In this document: positions 52,734-60,173 of the stretch, one piece after another | How positions within the stretch are numbered: the first letter of the stretch is position 1 | How the letters are laid out: every line of letters begins with the position of its first letter | Origin: an uncultured Paraprevotella sp. | Lineage (GTDB): Bacteria > Bacteroidota > Bacteroidia > Bacteroidales > Bacteroidaceae | Direction of reading: 5' to 3' | DNA length: 64,000 nt | NCBI GenBank assembly: GCA_944321525.1 | Contig: CALULQ010000020.1 | Location: 1 to 64,000, forward strand | Made by a program: the position numbers and the translations under genes | Notes under the pieces: generated by a model | The model's input: the letters and a program-made list of their open reading frames with translations, nothing else | What the model was told of the DNA's origin: nothing | The model's database searches: none

Positions 52734-53717
52734 CTGCTTTTTGGCGGAATACAGAAACGGGAGGCGCAAAAAAGTCCGCAACGGAGCAATCGGCTAACAT
52801 TTTCCGCACGCCGCGTTGCATCCCGCCTGCGGCTTCCGCCCGGAATCAGGATGACAGGGATTCGACTGATTCCCTTTCAAAAAGACAAGAATCGGGCGCC
52901 ATCCGCGTCACGGCAGAAACGCCAGGAGAGCAATGCAGGCGTCCAACTGTTAAAAACAGCAGCGGTTTTATGCTTCCTGCACGCATTTCTCTTCAAAATG
53001 TCCGTTTCCCCACACCGGATTCAGGGTCCGCGGCCGTGAGTTTTTACATTTTTGGAGGTTTCTGTGTTTCTCAGGCCGGCGCCTTTCCGCCCGTCCCTTC
53101 GCCATGGACGGGCATGCGTCCTGCGGACGGCGGAAAAGTACTTGCCGCAAAGTACTCGAGTACTCTCCGCAAAGTACTGCAAAACGCGGCGCACCACGGC
53201 AGAAAATCGTCCAACGTCCCCGTTGCCGGCATGCGCAAAACCGCTCCGGCCGCACAGGGGGCGCCGACAAGGAATCAGGGACTGAACCATAAGGGAATCG
53301 GCTGAAAAAGGGACGGAAAAAGGGGCTTCGGAGGGTCGTTTTCATCCAGATGGAACAGAATGCCGGGCAAAGTCGCATGTGCAAAATGTCAGCGCTCTGC
53401 CCCATCCAACGACGCGGCAGCCCGCCCCAAGCGCCGACCGGCCACCTCGGACCGACAAAATGCGGAAGAAAACGCGGAAACGCTTACATTCCGCTTCCGC
53501 CCTGACACGAAATACGCCCGTATTCGCCAGCGGCTTTCCCGTCGGTGCGGAATACGCGATTCCCGTGCGCCGTCAATCCGCTTTTGACATTTTGACACTT
53601 CGACCTCTCCCCCGGTTCCGCCTCCGCCCGAACGCACGGAAGCCGGCAGCGCACCAAGTCGCCACCGGCTTCCTCTTCATAAAGAACAACTTCACTTGCT
53701 TGTGTTTGGTCAATATT
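52734..53717. other. Long intergenic region between pfp and the GH30 gene
   Basis: About 1 kb without a supported gene. Open frames occur on both strands but none has motifs or a plausible start. It contains copy C of the dispersed palindromic repeat (53138-53177). Its composition is GC-rich like the neighbouring core genes. Confidence 0.5.
53138..53177. repeat. Dispersed palindromic repeat, copy C (partial)
   Basis: GTACTTGCCGCAAAGTACTC followed by GAGTACTCTCCGCAAAGTAC. It equals 24138-24177 with one mismatch and lacks the left outer arm of copies A and B. It lies 3' of the GH30 gene. Confidence 0.8.
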
Positions 53718-55226
53718 TCATTTCATCACGAACGTGTTGTAAGAATGGGGGGCCAGGTTTGCGCTCAGGCTCTTCTCCCCGATCTTCACGGTCAGCGGCG
53801 CGGCCTCGTCCTTGAAGTTCCCGGCCATCACCACGTATTTCCCTTCGGGCGTCTTGCAGGCCAGCACCGGCATGCGGTCTTCGCCCTGCGCCTTGTAGGC
53901 CACCACCTTCGTGCCCGGGACGATGAAGTGGCTGTAATGCTTCACGGCAAAATACTCCGGCGTGTAGGTGAACGTGCGCGCCTTGCTGTCCACGCGGATG
54001 AGCGCGTTTTGTTTCCAGCCCCAAGGACTCTCGCCGTTATCCGTCAGGATGAAGTTCCAGATGGTGTATTCGTTGCAGCCGTTGCCCAGATAATGGTTCA
54101 TCAGCTCGAAAGTATGCTCGCCTGCGGCCCAGTCGAAGCTGCCCCATCCGCATTCACTCTCGGAACAGATGTAGCTCCAGTCGGGATGCTCGGCCCGCAA
54201 GACGGGCAGCGACTCGCGGCCTTCCCACTGGAAGCCCATGCCGCTGACGTATTCCTGCAACTTCTTGTCGGATGCGATTTTCTGCACGTAGTCCACGCGG
54301 TTGGTGTTGAACGTGCCCAGGTAAAGCTTCACGTCCGGATGCTCGCGCTTGAGCGTCGGTCCCAGATAGTCGCGGTTGAAGCGGACGGTGCCTTCGGCCG
54401 TCCATGCGCAACCGGGATAAGGCGTATAGCTGTAGGCCTCGTTCTGGTACATCACCATGTCGATGGGAATGCCCTGCTCGCGGTAGGCGGTGATGAACTT
54501 GCAAAAGTAGTTCGCGTATGCCTGCAGGTAGCGCGGGTCCTGGATGAAGTAATCGGTCGTGGCCAACTGGCGGGGGAACTTCCCTTTACGCTCGCCCATG
54601 AGTTTCATTTCGTCCGGGTCGGTTTTCCCGCCCACGTTGCCATAGAGGATATAGTTCATCTTCTCCGGCATCTGGTTGAACTTGCTGCTCAGCACGGGAT
54701 AGTCGCCGTTGATTTTCATCCAGGCCGGCGGGCACCACGGGGAAATCCAGAACGTCAGGTCGGGATTGAACTTCTGCGCGGCGCGGATGAACGGGATGAT
54801 GGTGGTCTTGTCGCGGTCTATGTTGAAATAGCGCAATTCCAGGTCGCCCTCCACGTCGTCGCAACTATAATAGGAACGGGCATAATCGTTGGCGCCCATC
54901 GAGATGCGGCCGCGCGAGAAGCGCAGGTCGCCGTCGGGCGAGAACACGCGGGCAAGGATTTCGTCCTGTTCGGCACGGGTCAGCACGCCGAGGGCGTCCC
55001 AATCCAGCTCGTTGAAGGTGGCCGCCCATGCCTTGAACGCCGGATAGCCGGCCTCGTCGTCCACCGTGACTTGGGCTTCCGCCGCTTTCTTCGAGAGCTT
55101 CACCGTGGACGTCTGCCACGTGTTGCCCTCCGTGCTGGCATACCAGGTGAACGACTGTGCGCCTGCCTGCGCACCCCATGCAGCCCAGAGGCCGCACGCC
55201 AAAAAACATTTCAAACTGTTTCGCAT
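53718..55226 (-). CDS. Glycoside hydrolase family 30 protein
   Basis: 502 residues. A signal peptide (ending AQAGAQ) precedes the GH30 barrel: FNELDWDAL, SMGANDYARSYYS, WISPWCPPAWMK. The acid/base Glu263 is in MYQNEAYS and the nucleophile is probably Glu356 in ICSESECGWG. A C-terminal beta-sandwich follows (VMAGNFKDEAAPLTV, ending HSYNTFVMK). It is exported and cleaves a beta-glucosidic, xylosidic or similar linkage. It lies directly downstream of the hybrid two-component regulator gene and has its own promoter with repeated upstream sites, which suggests control by that regulator. Confidence 0.87.
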   Translation of the reverse strand: MRNSLKCFLACGLWAAWGAQAGAQSFTWYASTEGNTWQTSTVKLSKKAAEAQVTVDDEAGYPAFKAWAATFNELDWDALGVLTRAEQDEILARVFSPDGDLRFSRGRISMGANDYARSYYSCDDVEGDLELRYFNIDRDKTTIIPFIRAAQKFNPDLTFWISPWCPPAWMKINGDYPVLSSKFNQMPEKMNYILYGNVGGKTDPDEMKLMGERKGKFPRQLATTDYFIQDPRYLQAYANYFCKFITAYREQGIPIDMVMYQNEAYSYTPYPGCAWTAEGTVRFNRDYLGPTLKREHPDVKLYLGTFNTNRVDYVQKIASDKKLQEYVSGMGFQWEGRESLPVLRAEHPDWSYICSESECGWGSFDWAAGEHTFELMNHYLGNGCNEYTIWNFILTDNGESPWGWKQNALIRVDSKARTFTYTPEYFAVKHYSHFIVPGTKVVAYKAQGEDRMPVLACKTPEGKYVVMAGNFKDEAAPLTVKIGEKSLSANLAPHSYNTFVMK

Positions 55227-55261
55227 ATCTTACTCTGGTTTATTGTTTTGATTCGACGCTG

Positions 55262-55269
55262 CAAAGTTA
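55262..55269 (-). promoter_or_regulatory. -7 promoter box of the GH30 gene
   Basis: TAACTTTG on the minus strand, an exact TAnnTTTG match, 35 bp before the start. No good TTTG is found upstream, as expected for an activator-dependent promoter. Confidence 0.6.
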
Positions 55270-55300
55270 GGCAGGAAAGCCGCCCGGAAAGCGCAACCAC

Positions 55301-55332
55301 GTAACAAAACAAGGCGACAAATGTAACAAAAC
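55301..55332 (-). promoter_or_regulatory. Paired direct repeats upstream of the GH30 promoter
   Basis: GTTTTGTTAC (minus strand) occurs at 55301-55310 and 55323-55332, exactly 22 bp apart, about two helical turns. The pair ends about 30 bp upstream of the -7 box, where an AraC-type activator would bind. A palindrome AAAACGGCCGTTTT (55328-55341) overlaps the distal copy. Confidence 0.6.
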
Positions 55333-55355
55333 GGCCGTTTTCACCGATTTTCGCA

Positions 55356-58300
55356 CTATTTTTCATCCTCCGCGCCCGCCTTGCCGCCCTGCGGAGCCCC
55401 GCCTTTGTAGTCGGTCGGCAGCACGCCGAACATCTCCTTGAAACACTTGCTGAAATAGCTGGGCGTGGAGAAACCCACGCGGTCGGCCACCTCGGCCACC
55501 GTCAGCCCGTGGCCCGCCAGCAGCGCCGCGGCCTTCTTCAGGCGGATGGTGCGGACGAATCCGCTGGGCGACTGCCCCGTGAGCGACTGTAACTTGCGGT
55601 AGAGGTTCATGCGGCTCATGCCCACATCGGCGCTCAGCCGCTCCACGCTGTACTCCGTGTCGTCGAGATGGCGCTCCACGCACTCCACGGCTTTGCGGAG
55701 GAATTCTTCGTCCACCTTGGTGGGGGCTATTTCCTCGGCCCGCACTTCCGCCTCGTCGAGGAAACGCCGCTTCCGCCCCTCCTGCAAAGCGATGAAATGG
55801 CGGATGCGGTTGGACAGGATTTCGACGCGGAAGGGCTTGGACAAATAGCAGTCGGCTCCGGCCTCGTAGCCTTGCAATGCGCGCTCGTCGCCCGAATAGG
55901 CCGTGAGCAGGATGACGGACACGTGGGAAGTGCGCATGTCGCCCTTGATGGCGCGGCACAGGGCATAGCCGTCCATGCCGGGCATCATCACGTCGCTCAC
56001 GACGATGTCGGCACCATGCCGCTCCAGCACCGCCAGCGCTTCCTGCCCGTCGGCCGCCTGCCGCACGTCGTAGCCGGCCGAAAGTTTCTGCACCAGGAAG
56101 GCACGGAGTTCCTCGTTGTCCTCCACCACCAGCACCGAATGCCGATGTACGCCGGAATCGGGCAAGGCTTCCTGCTGCAAAGGCAAGACCGACGCCGGGG
56201 GCAACACGATGCGGAACACGGCCCCCTGCCCGGGACGGCTGGCGGCCGCCACCGTCCCTCCGTGCATCTCCACGTAGGTTTTCACCAGGTGCAGCCCGAT
56301 GCCGCTGCCGGAATGCGCCGCGCCTTCCCGGCCTTGGTAGTAACGGTCGAACACATGGGGCAGGTCTTCGGCGGCGATGCCGCATCCCGTGTCGGACACG
56401 GAGAGCACCAGCCCTCCGGCTTCGGCACGCTCCAGGCACACCTCCACCCGTCCGCCCTGCGGCGTGAACTTGAAAGCGTTGCCCAAAAGGTTGTACAGCA
56501 CACGGTGCATCTTTTCGTGGTCGAAGCGCATCATGACGGCCACTTCGGGCACGTCCGTGCGGAGCTCCACCTGCCGGCTGGCGGCCATCTCCCGGAAACC
56601 GGAACAGGTGACACGGACAAAGTCGGCCAGGTCTCCCTCGCGCAGGCGAAGCTTCTCTCCGCCTGTCTCCAGTTTGCGGAAATCCAGCAAATGGTTGATA
56701 AGCTCCAGCAATTCGCTGGCATGGCGGTGGATGGAACGCAACTGGCGAAGCAGCACCTCGTCTTTCACCGCGTCGAGCAAACTGGCCAAGGGGGTGACGA
56801 CCAGCGTGAGCGGCGTGCGCAATTCATGGCTCACATTGGTGAAGAAACTGATTTTCATCTCCGTCAGCCGACGCTCGGCACGCTCCTGCTGCTTGCGCTG
56901 CGCATGCCGCAGATAGCCCCACAAGCCACCCGCCACTGCCGCCAAGGCTGCAATCCAATAGGACACATAGGCCCACCACGTGGCATACCATGGCGGCAGG
57001 CACGTCACGGCCAGCCGGGCCACGGCCTCGCCCCAGCAGCCATGCACGTCGGTGGCCTTCACCTCCAGCGTATAGCGGCCGGCCGAGAGATTATAAAAGT
57101 TCACGGTGTTTGTCCCCTGCGGCAGATAAATCCAGTCGGCCCCGTGCCCCTCCAGACGGCAGGCGTAGCTGACCTTGCGGGCATGCAAATGGTCCAACGA
57201 AGAAAAGGAAAAAGAAACATTGTCTTGCCCGGCCTTGAATTCCACTTCCGGCTTGCCGGAGGGCACAAAATGGCGCACGCCCTCCACTTCATAGGCCGAC
57301 ACCACAGGCCGCACCGGCAGTGCCGGACGGTCCAGAGCCCGCGAAGGGGCTATCATGCAAAACGCACCGATGCCGCCCACACAGATGCTGTCGCCCATGC
57401 GCTTTACGGTGTGGAAATAGTCCATCTGCACGTCACTGTCGGAATTGCGCAGCAGGCGGTAGGAACGGTTGTGCGGATTATACTCTTTCACATATTGGTC
57501 GGACAAGACCCACACGTGCCCCAAGACGTCCGTGGCCATCCCCTTGACCGCATCGCCGTTGGCGTTCCCCGCATTCTTCTCTTGCACCATCCTCCCGGTC
57601 TTTGGCGAACAGGCATAGACGCGGCCTCCCGCCGTTCCGGCCCACACGATGCCGTCGCGCCCCAAAGCCAAAGCGGAAAAGGTGGAATCGGCATCCAGTT
57701 TTTCCGCTTTGCCGCGGCCGTGAGAATGATACAGGTTCCCGTCTGACGACAGGGCGCAAAGCCCGCCACCGGGCAGCAAAAGGAAGTCGCGCACCCCGTC
57801 CGGGCATGGCAAGGCGCACCGCCACTGCCCGCGGGCATTGTTGTACAAGCCGTCGCCGGTGGCGGCCCAAAGGCATCCGCCCTCGCCTTCGAGCAACTTG
57901 TGCAGCACACCGCCCTGTCCCGGCACCGTTCCCAAGTCGGTCATTGCAAACCGCCCGGCGTTCCAAGCCAACCGCATGATCCGTCCGTCCTGGGAAACAT
58001 ATACGCCCCCGCCCCGACGGCTCTCCGCCAAGACACGGGAAAAAGAGCGGCGCACCCCGGAGGCTTCCGACGTCATGAAAATGCGCCCCTTGGCCGGGGC
58101 GTAATACGACAGCCCCGTGCGCCCTTGCCATATCCAATAACCGTCGCCGTCTTGTGCGATGCAGTCCACCATCACGGGATAACCGGTCTTGTCCGTCATG
58201 GGCGCCACCGGATCGCGCCGGATGCCCTCCGCCGGGCGGGACAGGATAAAGGTGTGGGGCGAATAGCCCGGCACCCATACGTTCCCCAAACGGTCCGCCA

Positions 58301-59243
58301 CCGGCTGGTCCAGTATTTTCTTCCCCGCGGGAAGGATGCCTTCCAAGTCTACGGCCTCCAATGTCCCGCTGCGCCAGTCGTATGCGTACAAGTTGTCCAG
58401 CGAAGCCACCCACACGCGGCGCTGCCCTTCGTCCCAGGCCATGCCCAAGACGCGCGAACGGTCGTCGCCCTCCCCGGTCGCGGGATGCACCACCACGCGG
58501 GCCTCCCGCCGCACGTCCTCCCCGGGGACGTAGGAAACGATGCCGCCGCCCCACGTGGCCACCCAAAAACGCCCCGTCTGCCCCTCCTCCGTCATCTGTA
58601 TGGGAGAATACGCATACGGCCACGCACAGGCTTCCATCTGCCGACGGGCCGGATCGTAGCGCAGCAAGCCGCCGCCCCATTGCGAGACATACACATGCCG
58701 CCCGCGGTCTTCATACAACCCGGACACGCTCACACGGTTTCCGTCCCATTCTGACGGAAATTCTTCCAGCAACTGTCCTTGGAAGGAATAATGATAGATC
58801 ATCCCGCCGGCAGCTGCCCACAAGGTACCGTCGGCTGCCGCCATCACGGCATCGGTGCGCAGACGAGCCAACGGAACGCCGGTAGCCCACGGCTTAATCC
58901 CATAGTCCGCCTTATCCAGCACGTAGAGCCCTTCTGTCGTACCTATATATATGCGCCCCAGCCCGTCCTCCGCCAAGCAGGTCACGGAATTGCTCCCCAG
59001 CAGGCGCGGCGTGAGGGCGTCCGAACGGAACACATCCACATCGTAGCCGTCGTCCCGGCAAAGGCCGCCGCCTTCCGTCCCGTACCACATGTAGCCCTCG
59101 CCGTCCTGCAACAACCGGTGGATGTTGGCCACGGGCAACTGCCCTTGCGTGGGCAGTTCCGTCCACACCACATCCCGTGCGCCGGCCACGAGCACCGACA
59201 TCCCGAAACAAAAGAAAAACAAAATTCTGGCAAACGTCCTCAT
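55356..59243 (-). CDS. Hybrid two-component system regulator (HTCS)
   Basis: 1295 residues. Order: signal peptide or anchor (1-21), a periplasmic two-propeller sensor of Reg_prop repeats (about 25-650), Y_Y_Y domain (about 665-745) and a membrane span (about 755-778). Next come HisKA with phospho-acceptor His806 (NVSHELRTP), HATPase with NLLGNAFKFTP and DTGCGIAAEDL (about 905-1015), and a REC domain with Asp1084 (VVSDVMMPGMDG). It ends in an AraC helix-turn-helix (about 1190-1280, VADRVGFSTPSYFSKCFKEMFG). Such one-protein systems sense oligosaccharides in the periplasm and activate polysaccharide-use genes. The GH30 gene immediately downstream, with direct repeats in its promoter, is the likely target. 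No SusC/SusD pair is in the window. Confidence 0.93.
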   Translation of the reverse strand: MRTFARILFFFCFGMSVLVAGARDVVWTELPTQGQLPVANIHRLLQDGEGYMWYGTEGGGLCRDDGYDVDVFRSDALTPRLLGSNSVTCLAEDGLGRIYIGTTEGLYVLDKADYGIKPWATGVPLARLRTDAVMAAADGTLWAAAGGMIYHYSFQGQLLEEFPSEWDGNRVSVSGLYEDRGRHVYVSQWGGGLLRYDPARRQMEACAWPYAYSPIQMTEEGQTGRFWVATWGGGIVSYVPGEDVRREARVVVHPATGEGDDRSRVLGMAWDEGQRRVWVASLDNLYAYDWRSGTLEAVDLEGILPAGKKILDQPVADRLGNVWVPGYSPHTFILSRPAEGIRRDPVAPMTDKTGYPVMVDCIAQDGDGYWIWQGRTGLSYYAPAKGRIFMTSEASGVRRSFSRVLAESRRGGGVYVSQDGRIMRLAWNAGRFAMTDLGTVPGQGGVLHKLLEGEGGCLWAATGDGLYNNARGQWRCALPCPDGVRDFLLLPGGGLCALSSDGNLYHSHGRGKAEKLDADSTFSALALGRDGIVWAGTAGGRVYACSPKTGRMVQEKNAGNANGDAVKGMATDVLGHVWVLSDQYVKEYNPHNRSYRLLRNSDSDVQMDYFHTVKRMGDSICVGGIGAFCMIAPSRALDRPALPVRPVVSAYEVEGVRHFVPSGKPEVEFKAGQDNVSFSFSSLDHLHARKVSYACRLEGHGADWIYLPQGTNTVNFYNLSAGRYTLEVKATDVHGCWGEAVARLAVTCLPPWYATWWAYVSYWIAALAAVAGGLWGYLRHAQRKQQERAERRLTEMKISFFTNVSHELRTPLTLVVTPLASLLDAVKDEVLLRQLRSIHRHASELLELINHLLDFRKLETGGEKLRLREGDLADFVRVTCSGFREMAASRQVELRTDVPEVAVMMRFDHEKMHRVLYNLLGNAFKFTPQGGRVEVCLERAEAGGLVLSVSDTGCGIAAEDLPHVFDRYYQGREGAAHSGSGIGLHLVKTYVEMHGGTVAAASRPGQGAVFRIVLPPASVLPLQQEALPDSGVHRHSVLVVEDNEELRAFLVQKLSAGYDVRQAADGQEALAVLERHGADIVVSDVMMPGMDGYALCRAIKGDMRTSHVSVILLTAYSGDERALQGYEAGADCYLSKPFRVEILSNRIRHFIALQEGRKRRFLDEAEVRAEEIAPTKVDEEFLRKAVECVERHLDDTEYSVERLSADVGMSRMNLYRKLQSLTGQSPSGFVRTIRLKKAAALLAGHGLTVAEVADRVGFSTPSYFSKCFKEMFGVLPTDYKGGAPQGGKAGAEDEK

Positions 59244-59311
59244 CGCATCGTTTTTGCGCGTAAAGTTACATAATTTATAGCCAAAAGTTTCCCCCTTTCG
59301 CCTAATTTCCT

Positions 59312-59319
59312 TACCTTTG
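59312..59319 (+). promoter_or_regulatory. -7 promoter box of the 59342-63077 gene group
   Basis: TACCTTTG, an exact TAnnTTTG match, 22 bp before the ATG at 59342. Confidence 0.6.
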
Positions 59320-59341
59320 CGTAAGTTAAAACTTCAGAATC

Positions 59342-59611
59342 ATGGCAAACAGAAGAACGTTAAAGAAGCAAATCAATTATATTTGTAGCGAATTGTTCGC
59401 CGAATGTGTGGCCCTGTCGCACTACCAGATAAAGGTGGAACAAAAAGACTTGGACAACGTGATGACCCGCATCTTGCTGATGCACGACGAGTTCATAAGG
59501 AGAATCAGCCACACCGAACCGGGCAGCACGAAACTGTACTATAAGAAACTGCGCGCGGACTTCAACACGCAAGTGGACGAAGTGGTGGGCGTCATCAGCC
59601 AACTCTGCTAA
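59342..59611 (+). CDS. Small helical protein of unknown function
   Basis: 89 residues (MANRRTLKKQINYICSELFA), probably all-helical, with two Cys near the N-terminus and one at the C-terminus and no signal peptide. It looks like a conserved small Bacteroidales protein, but I cannot name it. The acyltransferase gene starts immediately after its stop, so the two are translationally linked. Confidence 0.75.
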   Translation: MANRRTLKKQINYICSELFAECVALSHYQIKVEQKDLDNVMTRILLMHDEFIRRISHTEPGSTKLYYKKLRADFNTQVDEVVGVISQLC

Positions 59612-60166
59612 ATGGCGCGCAAGCTTTGCCGCTTCCTCCTGTTCAAGGTAATGGGATGGAAAGCCGTGGTGAACGTCCCTATGGGAGACAAATACGTCAT
59701 CGCCCTGGCACCGCATACGAGCAACTTTGACTTCATTTTGGGCTTGCTCTACAGCCGTGCCATGGGATTCCGTTGCGATTTCCTGATGAAACGTGAATGG
59801 TTCTTCTGGCCGCTGGGCATACTGATGAAGCGGCTGGGGGGAATCCCGGTGCGGCGCGACCGGAAAACAAGCCTGACCGACCAACTGGCAGCGGTGGCCC
59901 GCGAACGCTCGTCCTTCCATCTCTGCGTCACGCCCGAGGGGACAAGGTCGCGCACGACGGAATGGAAAAAAGGATTCTACTATATCGCACTGAAGGCCGG
60001 ACTGCCTATCCTGCTCTATGGCGTGGACTATCCGTCGAAAACCATCCGTTGCACGCAGGCGGTCGTGCCCGACGGGAATGCCGACCAACAGATGCACGAC
60101 ATCAAAATGTACTTCAAAGACTTCAGGGGACGGCATCCGGAAAAATTCGCAACCGGACTTAAATGA
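59612..60166 (+). CDS. PlsC-like 1-acyl-glycerol-3-phosphate acyltransferase family protein
   Basis: 184 residues, short for the family. Acyltransferase motifs: APHTSNFDF (HxxxxD form), GGIPVRRDRK and TPEGTRSR (block III). The C-terminal end is clipped compared with full PlsC. It acylates a lysophospholipid or related acceptor at the inner membrane. It starts right after the preceding stop codon, and the next gene starts 7 bp after its stop. Confidence 0.86.
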   Translation: MARKLCRFLLFKVMGWKAVVNVPMGDKYVIALAPHTSNFDFILGLLYSRAMGFRCDFLMKREWFFWPLGILMKRLGGIPVRRDRKTSLTDQLAAVARERSSFHLCVTPEGTRSRTTEWKKGFYYIALKAGLPILLYGVDYPSKTIRCTQAVVPDGNADQQMHDIKMYFKDFRGRHPEKFATGLK

Positions 60167-60173
60167 GAAAAGG

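Noticed and set aside
53379..55304. Long plus-strand frame opposite the GH30 gene
   Set aside because: It is an antisense shadow; GH30 catalytic motifs and the signal peptide are on the minus strand.
55668..57746. Long plus-strand frame opposite the hybrid regulator
   Set aside because: Antisense shadow of a GC-rich gene whose kinase, receiver and AraC motifs are on the minus strand.
47014..59243. GH35, GH30 and hybrid regulator as one polysaccharide utilisation locus
   Set aside because: No SusC/SusD pair is present, and the GH35 unit is separated by prmA, the GH25 gene and pfp on mixed strands; only the GH30/regulator link is supported.
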